This document shows, piece by piece, positions 36,196-47,345 of a DNA stretch of 64,000 bases. Location: positions 1-64,000 of the forward strand of contig CANQUS010000002.1 of assembly GCA_947627055.1 (NCBI GenBank), read 5' to 3'. This DNA comes from an uncultured Clostridia bacterium. GTDB taxonomy: Bacteria; Bacillota; Clostridia; Oscillospirales; Acutalibacteraceae. The notes under the pieces were generated by a model. The model did no database searches and was not told the origin of the DNA. It was given only the letters and a program-made list of their open reading frames with translations. Each line of letters begins with the position of its first letter. Position 1 is the first letter of the stretch. The position numbers were made by a program, and so were the translations under genes.

Positions 36196-38949
36196 TCATA
36201 CCTTAGCGCGTTTTTTAAGAAATGAAATAAACGCTGAAATCTCATGAACAATAAGCGGTAAAACAGAACATATAGCCGTTATCAACCATTCGTTCACCGT
36301 CAGATTAGCAGTCGAGAATACAGTGCTGACTGCCGGGATCTCAATAACAAACAGCTGTAAAATTATACCTGCGGCAAATGCAACTGCCATCATCCAGTTT
36401 TTATTTTTAAAAATGTTCACAAAGGATTTTTTGACATTGCTCATGCCAAGCATATGGAACAGTTCACAGAAAGCAAGCGTCGTAAATGCCATTGTCTGCG
36501 CCTGATGCAGAACACTTGAGTTTGTCTCAAAGATGTTTTTCATATCATACAGAGAATATCCGCCGTTGAGCCATGCCGCTGAGAAATAAGCTAAAAGTAC
36601 AGCACACGTAATTACTATTCCGTAGCCTGCTGTCAGCCTAATACCGCCGTCAGCAAAAATCCCATTTTTAGGATCTCTCGGTTTTTCATCAAGAATGTCA
36701 GGCGACTTAGGATCCATGCCTAGCGCAATCGCAGGCAAACTGTCTGTAATCAGATTTACCCAAAGGAGGTGTATTGCGATAAGCGGTGCGGGAAGTCCGA
36801 GGCAAATAATAAAGAACATAGCCAAAACCTCGGCAATATTGCTAGAGATAAGGAAAATAATAGTCTTTTTGATATTTGCGTAAATACCTCTGCCCTCTTC
36901 AACGGCTTTTTCTATAGATGCAAAGTTATCGTCCGTCAAAACCATATCAGCCGCTCCCTTAGCAACGTCTGTGCCTGTGATGCCCATAGCAATACCTATA
37001 TCTGCTGCTTTAAGGCTTGGCGCGTCGTTTACACCATCACCTGTCATTGCACAAATATTACCGTTTGCTTTAAACGCCTTGACGATCTGAACTTTATTTT
37101 CAGGAGAAACTCTTGCGAAAACTCTGACAGTTTTGCAGCATTCCTTAAGTTCATCAAAAGTCATTGCGTCAACGTCCGCGCCTGTTTTACATTGCTCCTT
37201 AGTTTCGCAGATACCGAGATCCTGAGCAATGGCAAAGGCGGTATCTTTGTGATCGCCGGTAATCATTACAGTGACAATTCCCGCATGCTTAAACTTATCT
37301 ACTGCCCCCTTCGCCTCTGGCCGTGGAGGGTCAACCATTGCAACAAGTCCGACAAAAATAAGATTTTCCTCATCAGGCTTATCGGTAACTCTATACGCAA
37401 GCGCCAATACTCGGAGAGCCTTATCACTAAAATATGAGTTCGTTTCATAAATTTTTTTGACGTCATCTTCTGTTATAGGTCTTACAGCTCCGTTTTCGAT
37501 TATTTGTGTAGTATGCTTTAGAATTGAATCGAGGGCGCCCTTTGTATAACCGATGTTTCTGTTACCGTCCTTATGAACGGTTGTCATCATCTTCCTGTCG
37601 CTGTCAAAAGGTAATTCGTCAATTCTCGGAGATGCCGCCTCAAGTTCGCTCTTGTGAAGCCCAATTACATTAGCAAAGTTGACGAGGGCAATTTCCGTAG
37701 GGTCGCCATATATACCCTCATCAACAGTTGCATTTGAACAAAGGCTCAAGCCTCTTGCAAGCAAGGTAAATTCATCGTTTTTTTGTACGGCAAATTCCGT
37801 GTCAGCTATGACGCTTCCGTTGCAATATGCCTCGACAACTGTCATTTTATTTTGTGTGAGAGTTCCTGTTTTGTCAGAGCATACGACAGAAACCGCACCA
37901 AGAGTTTCAACGGAGGGCAGCTTTCTTACTATAGTATTAGCCTTAACCATTTTTTGTACACCGATAGCGAGGACTATCGTAACAACGGCCGGCAAGCCCT
38001 CTGGGATAGCGGCAACTGCGAGAGAAATTGACGCAAGAATAGCTTCAATATATGCTTCAATATCAGACCCCTTGCCGTCAACAAATATCCATATCAAGTC
38101 AACGACCAATACAAGAATGACTATGGCAAGCGTAATAAATCCCAAAACCTTTGACAGCTTTGCAAGAACCTTTTGAAGCGGTGTCATTTCATCGGCCTCG
38201 TTGTCGAGGGCGGAAGCAATCTTGCCGATTTCCGTATCCATGCCGCAACCGCATACGATGCCTGTTCCTCGTCCGTATGTTACAGGTGAAGACATATAAA
38301 CCATATTTATTCTGTCAGCTACTCCGACAGGCTCACTGAAAACGGTATCGGCATTCTTTTCGACCTGCATAGATTCACCGGTAAGGCTCGATTCGTTGAC
38401 CTTTAGGTTATAAGAATCAATAAGACGAAGGTCGGCTCCTATAGTGTCGCCCTCTTCCAAAACAACGACATCTCCAAGGACAAGATCTGTTGATTTGATC
38501 TTCATGCGTTTTCCGCCACGAATAACGGTTGATTCGGGACTTGACATCTTTTTAAGAGCATCAAGCGAGGATTGTGCTTTGATTTCCTGGATCGTACCTA
38601 TAACCGCATTGATAATGATAACTGCCAAGATTATCACAACATCAGGCCAGTCACCCGACCGAATAAAGTCAAACTGATTACCCGCCTTGATCCAGTTTAT
38701 TGTATCATAAACAGATACTCCGATAGTTACGGCGATCGCCGCAAACAATACATAAATCATCGGGTCATTGAGCTGTGACAGAAAAACAAGAAACCAGGGC
38801 TTCTTTTTCTTCTCCTCTAACTTGTTTTTACCGAAAAGATCAAGCCTTTTAGCGGCTTCCTCCTCGGTTAAGCCGTTCACGTTATCTGTTTCAAAAGCCT
38901 CACAGGTTTTTTGTGCAGAAAGCGTTTCTACATTATTTTGCTTTTTCAT
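36196..38949 (-). CDS. P-type cation ATPase (Ca2+/Mn2+ type)
   Basis: CSDKTGTLTQNKMTVVE, MTGDGVNDAPSLKAADIGIAMG, PEGLPAVVT. Confidence 0.93.
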   Translation of the reverse strand: MKKQNNVETLSAQKTCEAFETDNVNGLTEEEAAKRLDLFGKNKLEEKKKKPWFLVFLSQLNDPMIYVLFAAIAVTIGVSVYDTINWIKAGNQFDFIRSGDWPDVVIILAVIIINAVIGTIQEIKAQSSLDALKKMSSPESTVIRGGKRMKIKSTDLVLGDVVVLEEGDTIGADLRLIDSYNLKVNESSLTGESMQVEKNADTVFSEPVGVADRINMVYMSSPVTYGRGTGIVCGCGMDTEIGKIASALDNEADEMTPLQKVLAKLSKVLGFITLAIVILVLVVDLIWIFVDGKGSDIEAYIEAILASISLAVAAIPEGLPAVVTIVLAIGVQKMVKANTIVRKLPSVETLGAVSVVCSDKTGTLTQNKMTVVEAYCNGSVIADTEFAVQKNDEFTLLARGLSLCSNATVDEGIYGDPTEIALVNFANVIGLHKSELEAASPRIDELPFDSDRKMMTTVHKDGNRNIGYTKGALDSILKHTTQIIENGAVRPITEDDVKKIYETNSYFSDKALRVLALAYRVTDKPDEENLIFVGLVAMVDPPRPEAKGAVDKFKHAGIVTVMITGDHKDTAFAIAQDLGICETKEQCKTGADVDAMTFDELKECCKTVRVFARVSPENKVQIVKAFKANGNICAMTGDGVNDAPSLKAADIGIAMGITGTDVAKGAADMVLTDDNFASIEKAVEEGRGIYANIKKTIIFLISSNIAEVLAMFFIICLGLPAPLIAIHLLWVNLITDSLPAIALGMDPKSPDILDEKPRDPKNGIFADGGIRLTAGYGIVITCAVLLAYFSAAWLNGGYSLYDMKNIFETNSSVLHQAQTMAFTTLAFCELFHMLGMSNVKKSFVNIFKNKNWMMAVAFAAGIILQLFVIEIPAVSTVFSTANLTVNEWLITAICSVLPLIVHEISAFISFLKKRAKV

Positions 38950-39074
38950 TACTAACCAATCATCTCCTGAAATTTATTTGTTCTTAGAGCTTAGCTTTCC
39001 CATTATAGCCTCCTCTCATCAATAATAGGAAAATCCTTGCACACCAACAGGCTGTATCATAATAAGTAAATAAA

Positions 39075-39200
39075 AAAGGCTCATGTATAGCTTGAAAGTT
39101 ATACATGAGTCTCGTAATTTAAAACAAGCCAGACTGTAAAGTCATGATGTTGACTTGCTACGCACAGGTGCGCTTACTACTCCCCCACGAGATTCTATAT
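39075..39200 (-). promoter_or_regulatory. yybP-ykoY (Mn2+)-like riboswitch with terminator
   Basis: Reverse strand GGGGGAGTAGTAAGCGC...AGTCAACATCATGAC...CTGGCTTG then ACTCATGTATAACTTTCAAGCTATACATGAGCCTTTTTT; in ATPase leader. Confidence 0.7.
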
Positions 39201-39209
39201 TATGCGACT

Positions 39210-39238
39210 ATAATATCAAAAATTCGGAAGATTGTCAA
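39210..39238 (-). promoter_or_regulatory. Sigma-A promoter for the riboswitch/ATPase transcript
   Basis: TTGACA-17-TATTAT on reverse strand. Confidence 0.7.
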
Positions 39239-39244
39239 CCGTAA

Positions 39245-40039
39245 TTATGACAATGATTTTAAAATTTCTTCAGGGTAAATAACTCGGTTAAGATAAAGAC
39301 CCTCCGCAGGCGCCGTAGGGCCTGCACTTTTTCGGTCCTTCGTTTCGATAATTGATGGTATAGAGTCTGCTTTAAATTTCCCTTGAGCTATCCTTAGCAG
39401 CGTTCCTACCATTATCCTTACCATATTGTACAGAAAGCCGTCCGCCTCAACCGTAAAGTAAACCATATCATCTTCACGTGTAACGGAAGCATTTCTCACC
39501 GTCCTGCGTAAATCTCCGGGTTCACGTGAATCAAGCGTACAAAAAGAGGTAAAGTCATGGTATCCTATAAAACCATTTGCAGCTTCATTAAGAAGCTTTT
39601 CATCAAGCCTGTACCAATAGTGAAGTGCATATCCGTCGAGAAACGGATCTCTTATCTGAGAGTTCAATATCTTGTATACATATTCCTTACCAATCGAAGA
39701 ATATCGCGCATGAAAGTCTAAAGGAACATACCGCGCTCTTTTTACGGATATGGTTTTAGGCAGATATGTATTAAGAGCCGCGACCAGGCGTTCGGGAGGA
39801 ATAGAATGAGTTGTTTTAAAGCTGATGCAATAGTCATAGGCATGAACACCCGCGTCGGTACGGCTTGAACCCTTTATATCTACAGCTTCACCGATAACCT
39901 TGTAAAGAGCCTTTTGAAACTCCTCCTGTACGGTCAAAGCGTTTTTTTGGATTTGCCAGCCGTGAAAGGCTCGTCCGTCATATGCAATTGAAAGTAAAAT
40001 ATTTTTTACATTATCGGATTCGGCAACAGTATACTGCAA
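39245..40039 (-). CDS. truA: tRNA pseudouridine synthase A
   Basis: LLSIAYDGRAFHGWQIQ, GSSRTDAGVHAYD. Confidence 0.93.
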   Translation of the reverse strand: MQYTVAESDNVKNILLSIAYDGRAFHGWQIQKNALTVQEEFQKALYKVIGEAVDIKGSSRTDAGVHAYDYCISFKTTHSIPPERLVAALNTYLPKTISVKRARYVPLDFHARYSSIGKEYVYKILNSQIRDPFLDGYALHYWYRLDEKLLNEAANGFIGYHDFTSFCTLDSREPGDLRRTVRNASVTREDDMVYFTVEADGFLYNMVRIMVGTLLRIAQGKFKADSIPSIIETKDRKSAGPTAPAEGLYLNRVIYPEEILKSLS

Positions 40040-40836
40040 AGTATCACCCCCGAAAAAGTAAAGACAGAGAAAACTATTGCTACAATATCACACCTGTGCA
40101 ACGTCAAAACTTTCATTCGTGTTCTTCCCTCGCCGCCATTATAACATCTGCACTCCATAGCTGCTGCAAGGTCATTTGCACGGCGAAAGGAGGATATGAA
40201 AAGCGGGATCAGTATAGGAATAAACGCTTTAATTCTCGCGATAAAGTTACCCCCCTCGATGTCTGCACCGCGGGATTTTTGGGCATTTGTTATCTTATCA
40301 AGTTCTTCAAAAAATGTCGGAATAAATCTTAACGCTATTGACATCATCATCGCAATATCATGAACCTTGATATGAAATATTTTAAGCGGCTTCATAATTC
40401 GTTCAAGTCCGTCAGTCAGGTCGGCAGGCGTTGTTGTAAAGGTCAGCACACCGCTTATAAAAACGAGTAAAATGATCCTTACCGATATAAAAATGGCATT
40501 GTTTATTCCCGCTTCGGTTATTTCCAAAAAACCTGATTTAAAAATCGGCTTTCCTTTGCCGTAAAAAAGATTGAGCATAGATGTCAAAAGGACTATTATT
40601 ATTATACCCTTAGTGCTTTTAATATATTGAAAAATACTGATCCGAGTCAAAAGCGTCGCAAATATAGTCGCCAATATAATGAGCATAAGTGCAAAATAAT
40701 TATTAGCAATGAAAACAAAAAGAATATAAAAAAGCATGAGAGAGAGCTTGACTCGAACGTCCATGCGATGAACAACGGAATAGCCCTCAACATATTGTCC
40801 TATCGTAATATCACTCATGTCTCTCACCTCTTGCAA
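40006..40836 (-). CDS. ecfT: ECF transporter T component
   Basis: CbiQ/EcfT topology, ADLTDGLERIMKPLK and QKSRGADIEGG motifs. Confidence 0.9.
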   Translation of the reverse strand: MQEVRDMSDITIGQYVEGYSVVHRMDVRVKLSLMLFYILFVFIANNYFALMLIILATIFATLLTRISIFQYIKSTKGIIIIVLLTSMLNLFYGKGKPIFKSGFLEITEAGINNAIFISVRIILLVFISGVLTFTTTPADLTDGLERIMKPLKIFHIKVHDIAMMMSIALRFIPTFFEELDKITNAQKSRGADIEGGNFIARIKAFIPILIPLFISSFRRANDLAAAMECRCYNGGEGRTRMKVLTLHRCDIVAIVFSVFTFSGVILCSILLPNPIM

Positions 40837-41674
40837 TTACTCGAAGTATTTCTGAAACAGCCTCGTCAACAGTCAGAATATCATCTCGTATATCACATCC
40901 CCTTGATTTCAGCATTTTCATAATTCTTGTAATTTGCGGAAGCTCAAGAGATAGCTCTGTCAGCCTTTTATCTTCGGAAAAAACATCTTTCGGCGTTCCA
41001 AACATAGCGCATTTTGAATGATCCATAACCATGATTTTATCAGAAATACGTGCTGCCTCCTCCATGCTGTGGGAGACAATTATTATTGTCGTTTTGTTCA
41101 TTTTTCTTAGTCGTATGAGATTGTCAAGCAAACGCCTTCCGCTGCCCGGATCAAGTCCCGCAGTAGGTTCGTCAAGTATAAGTATCTCGGGTTTCATTGC
41201 GATGATTCCCGCAATGGCGGCGCGGCGTCGTTCACCTCCCGATAAATCAAACGGAGATTTTTGCAAAAGGTCATTGCGTAAGCCAACAAATTCAGCCGCA
41301 AACATAACTCGCTTTTTTATCTCGCACTCAGAAAGTCCCATGTTGTGCGGACCGAATGAAATGTCCTTAAAAACAGTTTCCTCAAAAAGCTGATATTCAG
41401 GATACTGAAAAACTAATCCGACTTTAAATTTTATCTGATGAAGCAGCAAATTATTTTTAAAAATATTATCGCCATTGAAAAGAACTTCACCGGATTTTGG
41501 TTTTAAAAGCCCATTTAGGGTTTGAACCAGAGTAGATTTTCCTGAGCCGGTATGCCCGATGATAGAAAGGATCTCTCCTTTCTCCAACAAGAATGAAACA
41601 TCGTCAAGCGCACGATTTTTATATTTACCTGTACCATATTCAAAAACTAGATTTTTAACCTCAAGTATAGACAA
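40811..41674 (-). CDS. ecfA2: ECF transporter ATPase
   Basis: GHTGSGKSTLVQTLNGLLKP, LSGGERRRAAIAGI. Confidence 0.9.
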   Translation of the reverse strand: MSILEVKNLVFEYGTGKYKNRALDDVSFLLEKGEILSIIGHTGSGKSTLVQTLNGLLKPKSGEVLFNGDNIFKNNLLLHQIKFKVGLVFQYPEYQLFEETVFKDISFGPHNMGLSECEIKKRVMFAAEFVGLRNDLLQKSPFDLSGGERRRAAIAGIIAMKPEILILDEPTAGLDPGSGRRLLDNLIRLRKMNKTTIIIVSHSMEEAARISDKIMVMDHSKCAMFGTPKDVFSEDKRLTELSLELPQITRIMKMLKSRGCDIRDDILTVDEAVSEILRVIARGERHE

Positions 41675-41686
41675 TAATACACTTCC

Positions 41687-42544
41687 TTAAATAAAAGCAA
41701 GCAACGCTTCTACACACTCATCGTCAGAAATGACTCCGTCAGGCATAGAAATGCCTGCCTTTTGAAGGTTATAAATAAGCTCGGCTGACTGAGGGACTGA
41801 CAGATTGTGTGATATGAGCAATTCCGCTTGAGAAAAAACTTCCTTCGGTGTTCCCTGAGTCAGAATTTTGCCCTTATCCATAACAACAATCCTATCAGCT
41901 TGCGTCGCCTCCTGCATATAGTGTGTTATCATAACAATACTTATTCCCTGCTCGCGGTTTAAACGCATTAACGCACGGAGAACCTCTCTCCTGCCCTTAG
42001 GGTCGAGCATGGCGGTCGGCTCATCAAGAACGATACAGCATGGCAGCATAGCTAAAACACCCGCAATGGCGACACGCTGCTTTTGACCACCTGATAACTT
42101 GTGTACAGCGCTGCGCCTAAATTCATACATATCAACAGCCATTAGTGCGTCATCAACACGCTTACGTATTTCTATCGGAGCTATGCCGAGGTTTTCGGGT
42201 GCAAAGGCAACATCTTCCTCTACGATGCTTGTGATAAGCTGATTGTCTGGATTTTGCAAAACAAGTCCAACCCTGCTCTTTATGTCAAAATTATGTTCAT
42301 CATCAGCTGTATCAACTCCGCAAACGGTTACGCTGCCTCTGTCGGGAATTATAAGTCCGTTCAGCATTCGGGCAAGAGTAGACTTACCTGAACCGTTTTG
42401 ACCAAGAATTGCGAGAAACTCGCCCTCCCCCACATTCAGTGAAACTCCGCTGAGGACATTCTTGTTCAAAGCCTCAACTATATTGTTTGAATCATCTGAG
42501 GGATATTTATAGTAAACGTCATTAACAGTTATTATATCTGACAT
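41687..42544 (-). CDS. ecfA1: ECF transporter ATPase
   Basis: GQNGSGKSTLARMLNGLIIP, LSGGQKQRVAIAGVLAM. Confidence 0.9.
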   Translation of the reverse strand: MSDIITVNDVYYKYPSDDSNNIVEALNKNVLSGVSLNVGEGEFLAILGQNGSGKSTLARMLNGLIIPDRGSVTVCGVDTADDEHNFDIKSRVGLVLQNPDNQLITSIVEEDVAFAPENLGIAPIEIRKRVDDALMAVDMYEFRRSAVHKLSGGQKQRVAIAGVLAMLPCCIVLDEPTAMLDPKGRREVLRALMRLNREQGISIVMITHYMQEATQADRIVVMDKGKILTQGTPKEVFSQAELLISHNLSVPQSAELIYNLQKAGISMPDGVISDDECVEALLAFI

Positions 42545-42561
42545 AAGCAGCATTACCTCAT

Positions 42562-43425
42562 TCAGTACGATTCCCAAATTGCCGTACTGCCGCATGGCAG
42601 CGTCATTCCTGTTTCCGTAACACGTAATCCTATTTCCGAGCTTGATACCTTTCCGCCGAAGCGCTTTTTAAGCATGACGCCGAGGAGATACTCCATAACG
42701 GCAGGAGAAAGCCCTGTTGTATAAGAGTTTAAAATAAAGAAAATCGCATTGTCACTCAGAATAGGAACACACAGTTCTACAAGGGAGTATAGCTGCTCCT
42801 CTAACTTCCAGACCTCTCCGCCCGGTCCTCTGCCATAGCTTGGCGGATCCATAATTATACCGTCATATTTGTTTCCGCGTCTATACTCACGCTGAACGAA
42901 TTTTACACAGTCGTCCACAAGCCAGCGAACCGATTTGTCATCAAGAGAGCTTTTAACGGCATTTTCCTTTGCCCACTGAACCATGCCCTTTGACGCGTCG
43001 ACATGACACACGGAGGCTCCCGCCGAAAGACAGGCGAGAGTAGCCGCTCCCGTATAGGCAAACATATTCAGAATTTTCACATGACGATTTTCGTTTTTGA
43101 TTTTTTGAATCGCAAAATCCCAGTTTACCGCCTGCTCGGGAAAAATTCCTGTATGCTTAAATCCCATAGGCTTGATTCCAAATATAAGATTTTTATATTT
43201 TATTTCCCATTGATTCGGCATAGGGAGATACCTCTGCCATGCTCCGCCGCCTGTACTTGAGCGATTATAGCGTGCGTGAGCGTGTTTCCAAAGGGGATTT
43301 TTCCTATCGGTATTGAATATCACCTGGGGGTCGGGGCGAATCAATATAATATCTCCCCATCTCTCAAGTCTTTCTCCGCAGGAACAGTCGATCAACTCAT
43401 AATCCTGCCATTTAGCTTCCCTCAT
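42562..43425 (-). CDS. Class I SAM-dependent methyltransferase
   Basis: LNMFAYTGAATLACLSAGASVCHVDAS, IIMDPPSYGRG. Confidence 0.88.
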   Translation of the reverse strand: MREAKWQDYELIDCSCGERLERWGDIILIRPDPQVIFNTDRKNPLWKHAHARYNRSSTGGGAWQRYLPMPNQWEIKYKNLIFGIKPMGFKHTGIFPEQAVNWDFAIQKIKNENRHVKILNMFAYTGAATLACLSAGASVCHVDASKGMVQWAKENAVKSSLDDKSVRWLVDDCVKFVQREYRRGNKYDGIIMDPPSYGRGPGGEVWKLEEQLYSLVELCVPILSDNAIFFILNSYTTGLSPAVMEYLLGVMLKKRFGGKVSSSEIGLRVTETGMTLPCGSTAIWESY

Positions 43426-43452
43426 AATATGATCCTTTCGAGCAAGAACAAA

Positions 43453-44805
43453 TTATTTAAGATTTTTCGCAATAAGGTCGGCTGTTTCCTGTGCAAGCTG
43501 TTCGATTTCATTCAGGATCTCTCCCTCAAGCATAACACGGACAAGCGGCTCTGTTCCCGAAGGTCTTACAAGTATCCTGCCCTTATTGCCCAACGCATTT
43601 TTTACATTTTCTATCTTTGCTGCAATTTCCGGATCTGTCTTAAAGCGCTCCCTGCCCTCGGCAGATACCTTGACATTAAGGAGAACCTGCGGATATTTTT
43701 TCATAACGTGTCTGATATAGGAGAGCTTTGAGTCTCTGCGGCTTACAATGCTCAGAAGCTGTGCGGCAGTAAGCTGTCCGTCGCCTGTTGTACTGTGATC
43801 AAGGAATATAACATGACCGGATTGTTCTCCGCCTAAATTGTATCCGTCATGAAGCATAGTTTCAAGGACGTATCTGTCACCGACATCGGTTGAAACAAAT
43901 TTAATATTGTTGTCAGTACAAAAGCGATTGACGCCCATATTCGCCATGACTGTCCCCACCACTGTATCCTTGGAAAGAACACCTCGTGAACGCATATCAA
44001 TAGCACATATCGTCATAATAAAATCGCCGTCAAGAATTTCTCCGTTCTCATCAACGGCAAGACATCTGTCAGCATCTCCGTCAAAAGCAATTCCGGCGTC
44101 AATATCATCGTGAGCCTTAACATAATCCGAGAGCTTTTCCAGATGAGTAGAGCCGCATTTATCGTTTATATTCTTTCCATTGGGAGTATCGTTGAGCATA
44201 ACGCAGTCTATCCCGAGCTCGGAGAATAGCCTTTCAGCAGTACGGGATGCTGAACCATTAGAGCAGTCAAACGCAATCTTCATTCCTGAAAGCGAGTAAG
44301 GTATGCTGCTTTTAATGTGTTCAATATAGTCATCCACCGCTGTCTCGGCATATGTTACAGAACCTATTCCGTCATGTGTCGGGCATGGGTACGGTTTAAT
44401 CCCGTCAAGAACGACGGCTTCAATTTCGTTTTCTAACGCATCAGGCAGCTTGTAGCCGTCGCCGCTGAATATTTTTATACCGTTAAATTCATAGGGATTA
44501 TGAGATGCGGAAATCATAACTCCTGCATCCGCATCGTATTTTTTTACGAGATAAGCTACCGTCGGAGTGGGAACCACTCCAAGTACAACTACATCCGCAC
44601 CCACAGAACAAAGCCCCGCGATAAGGGAATTTTCAAGCATATCAGATGAAATACGAGTATCCTTGCCTATCAATATTTTCGGGTGTGTGCTTGAACTGTC
44701 TGTCAGTACCATAGCGGCAGCTTTGCCGATATTCATCGCAAGCTCACATGTCAATTCCGAATTAGCGACGCCTCTGGCGCCGTCTGTCCCAAATAATCTT
44801 CCCAT
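43453..44805 (-). CDS. glmM: Phosphoglucosamine mutase
   Basis: MGRLFGTDGARGVAN, ISASHNPYEFNGIK. Confidence 0.95.
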   Translation of the reverse strand: MGRLFGTDGARGVANSELTCELAMNIGKAAAMVLTDSSSTHPKILIGKDTRISSDMLENSLIAGLCSVGADVVVLGVVPTPTVAYLVKKYDADAGVMISASHNPYEFNGIKIFSGDGYKLPDALENEIEAVVLDGIKPYPCPTHDGIGSVTYAETAVDDYIEHIKSSIPYSLSGMKIAFDCSNGSASRTAERLFSELGIDCVMLNDTPNGKNINDKCGSTHLEKLSDYVKAHDDIDAGIAFDGDADRCLAVDENGEILDGDFIMTICAIDMRSRGVLSKDTVVGTVMANMGVNRFCTDNNIKFVSTDVGDRYVLETMLHDGYNLGGEQSGHVIFLDHSTTGDGQLTAAQLLSIVSRRDSKLSYIRHVMKKYPQVLLNVKVSAEGRERFKTDPEIAAKIENVKNALGNKGRILVRPSGTEPLVRVMLEGEILNEIEQLAQETADLIAKNLK

Positions 44806-44904
44806 ATATGTTCTCCTTATAAAAGTAATTATCTGTCAATTCAACAATAGGCTTGCCCGTCATTAAACGCAGCAAGCGCAGCGTAAGCTTCTGGTATCCT
44901 AAGT

Positions 44905-45954
44905 TTATTCTGTTTGGTCAAATGTTATCTGAGCATCCTGAGCGTTAGGAAGCTCATAGCCTAAATGCTGACAAGCCGCACGAGTAATACAGCGACCGCG
45001 CGGAGTTCTGTTTAAAAAGCCAATCTGCATGAGATACGGCTCGTATACATCCTCTATCGTCACCGCCTCCTCGCCTATTGCGGCGGCAAGTGTTTCAAGA
45101 CCTACCGGGCCTCCGCGATAAAATTTTATCAATGCCTCAAGCATACGTCTGTCATTGGCGTCAAGTCCAAGCTCATCGATTTCCAGCTTATCGAGAGCAA
45201 TCTGTGCCGTTTCACACGTTATTACACCATCAGAAATAACCTCTGCGAAATCTCTGACACGTTTTAAAAGTCTATTCGCAATACGAGGTGTTCCGCGGGA
45301 GCGTGAGGCGATCTCTAACGCTCCGTCTCCGTCTATCTGTATATCAAGTATGGATGCGCTTCTTGTTATTATTTTTGCAAGCTCCTCGGGAGTGTAAAGC
45401 TCAAGACGCAAAACGACCCCGAAACGGTCACGAAGCGGAGCGGTAAGCTGTCCTGCGCGCGTTGTAGCTCCGACAAGAGTGAACTTTGGCAACGGCAGAT
45501 GATATGACGCCGCCATTTGCCCCTTGCCCGTTATAATATCAATCGCAAAATCCTCCATAGAGGGATACAACACTTCCTCCACCGCTCTCGAAATGCGGTG
45601 AATCTCATCAATAAAGAGTACATCGCCTTCGTTAAGATTTGTAAGCAGAGCGGCCAGATCACCCGGCTTTTCAATAGCAGGGCCGCTCGTGATTCTCAGG
45701 TTGACGTTCATCTCATTGGCGACTATCCCCGCTAGAGTTGTTTTCCCCAATCCCGGAGGACCGTACAGCAGAACATGGTCAAGCGTTTCTCTGCGACGTT
45801 TGGCAGCTTCTATAAAAACAGAGAGGTTTTCCTTTACCTTTTCCTGCCCTATATAATCGTTCATGCAGCGCGGACGAAGAGGGTTTTCCCCCTCGTTGTC
45901 GATCATTATTTCTGAAGGATCAACTATTCTGTTTTCAAAATCAAAATCATCCAT
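44905..45954 (-). CDS. ruvB: Holliday junction helicase RuvB
   Basis: [32 protein letters not shown]. Confidence 0.96.
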   Translation of the reverse strand: MDDFDFENRIVDPSEIMIDNEGENPLRPRCMNDYIGQEKVKENLSVFIEAAKRRRETLDHVLLYGPPGLGKTTLAGIVANEMNVNLRITSGPAIEKPGDLAALLTNLNEGDVLFIDEIHRISRAVEEVLYPSMEDFAIDIITGKGQMAASYHLPLPKFTLVGATTRAGQLTAPLRDRFGVVLRLELYTPEELAKIITRSASILDIQIDGDGALEIASRSRGTPRIANRLLKRVRDFAEVISDGVITCETAQIALDKLEIDELGLDANDRRMLEALIKFYRGGPVGLETLAAAIGEEAVTIEDVYEPYLMQIGFLNRTPRGRCITRAACQHLGYELPNAQDAQITFDQTE

Positions 45955-45976
45955 TTGATTACACCTTAATACAACT

Positions 45977-46588
45977 TTACCTTGAGCCTATCTTTTTAAG
46001 TGTTTGCTTTATCATTTCCTCTACAGGTAGATCCGGATCTATGCCTGACATAAACGGAAGCACATCGTTGCTTGAGTATCCGAGAACAGCCAGCGCACCC
46101 AAAGCCTTTTGAATATTGCCCTCCTGCTCTGCCTGAACAAAAGCGGCTGTACTGTCTGATTCAGCCTGAGATGATGGCGTTGAGATAAGCTTCAGCTTGT
46201 CCTTCAGTTCAAGAATGATCCTTTGAGCAAGCTTTTTACCTACACCGGGAGCGGATGTGAGTGTTTTGCTGTCACCGCCGGAAACGGCTATTGCGATCTG
46301 TTCGGGTCGTAGAGTAGAGAGAAGCGCAAGGGCAAGACGTGCGCCTACGCCGCTTATCGACGTCAAGAGCTTGAAGCAATTCAGCTCCTCCTGACCCGCA
46401 AAGCCGCAAAGCTCGATCGCGTCCTCGCGTACAAGCATATGTGTATAGACAGTACAGCGCTCACCTAATTTTGGCAGTAATCGCTGAGTATTCAGCGTAG
46501 TTAGGCACTTATACCCCACCCCGCCGCACTCAATAACAATAAACGTTGCTTCGGAATGTATAAGTGTCCCGTTTAAGCTGTATATCAT
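45977..46588 (-). CDS. ruvA: Holliday junction branch migration protein RuvA
   Basis: MIYSLNGTL..., [14 protein letters not shown], HhH motifs. Confidence 0.93.
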   Translation of the reverse strand: MIYSLNGTLIHSEATFIVIECGGVGYKCLTTLNTQRLLPKLGERCTVYTHMLVREDAIELCGFAGQEELNCFKLLTSISGVGARLALALLSTLRPEQIAIAVSGGDSKTLTSAPGVGKKLAQRIILELKDKLKLISTPSSQAESDSTAAFVQAEQEGNIQKALGALAVLGYSSNDVLPFMSGIDPDLPVEEMIKQTLKKIGSR

Positions 46589-46613
46589 CCGTATCTATCC
46601 TTTTTCTTTGGAT

Positions 46614-47195
46614 TTATTGTAGAATTTTGGAGTCGTGCTTAGGGAGAATAGAGCGTGTTTTATCCGCTCGAGGGTACAATGTTCCACGAGTATTTCCGCC
46701 TTGATTAAGAATCATTTTAAGTCTTGTTCCCGCCGACTGCGCATGACAAAGCGCGACGGCAAGAGCATCGGAGGTATCATCAGGCTTAGGCACTCTTTCG
46801 AGTTTGAGACGGCGTCTGACTATCTCCATCATCTGCGGCTTTTTGGCGCGTCCGTAGCCTGTAACCGCTGTTTTGATCTGAAGCGGCGTATACTCAAAGA
46901 CAGGAATATGATTTTTCCGCATCGCGAGAAGTATGACCCCGCGCGCCTGAGCAACATCAATAGCTGTTTTTTGGTTGCTTTGAAAATATAGTCTTTCTAT
47001 GGCGGATACATCGGGCTCTGTTTCAGCTATAACAAGCTCAAGCTCGTTGTATATGATTTCAAGTCGCTCCGTAAACGTCATTTCGGATGAGGTCGTTATC
47101 GCGCCATATGTAAGAGCGTTATATTGGCCTCCGACAAAATCCACAACACCGTATCCGACTATCGCATATCCCGGGTCGATTCCAAGTATTCTCAT
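46614..47195 (-). CDS. ruvC: Crossover junction endonuclease RuvC
   Basis: MRILGIDPGYAIVGYGVVD, AIERLYFQSNQKTAIDVAQARGV. Confidence 0.95.
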   Translation of the reverse strand: MRILGIDPGYAIVGYGVVDFVGGQYNALTYGAITTSSEMTFTERLEIIYNELELVIAETEPDVSAIERLYFQSNQKTAIDVAQARGVILLAMRKNHIPVFEYTPLQIKTAVTGYGRAKKPQMMEIVRRRLKLERVPKPDDTSDALAVALCHAQSAGTRLKMILNQGGNTRGTLYPRADKTRSILPKHDSKILQ

Positions 47196-47345
47196 AACCT
47201 CAATTCTTTCAAAAATAATCAAAGGCGATAAAGAAATGTTTCCTTAGCGCCTTTTGATTATACCACAACGGGTAAATCTTATCAAGATTATGACCATAAT
47301 TTTAGAAAAGAAAGATATAAATGCTTATTATTGCTTCTCATGCTT

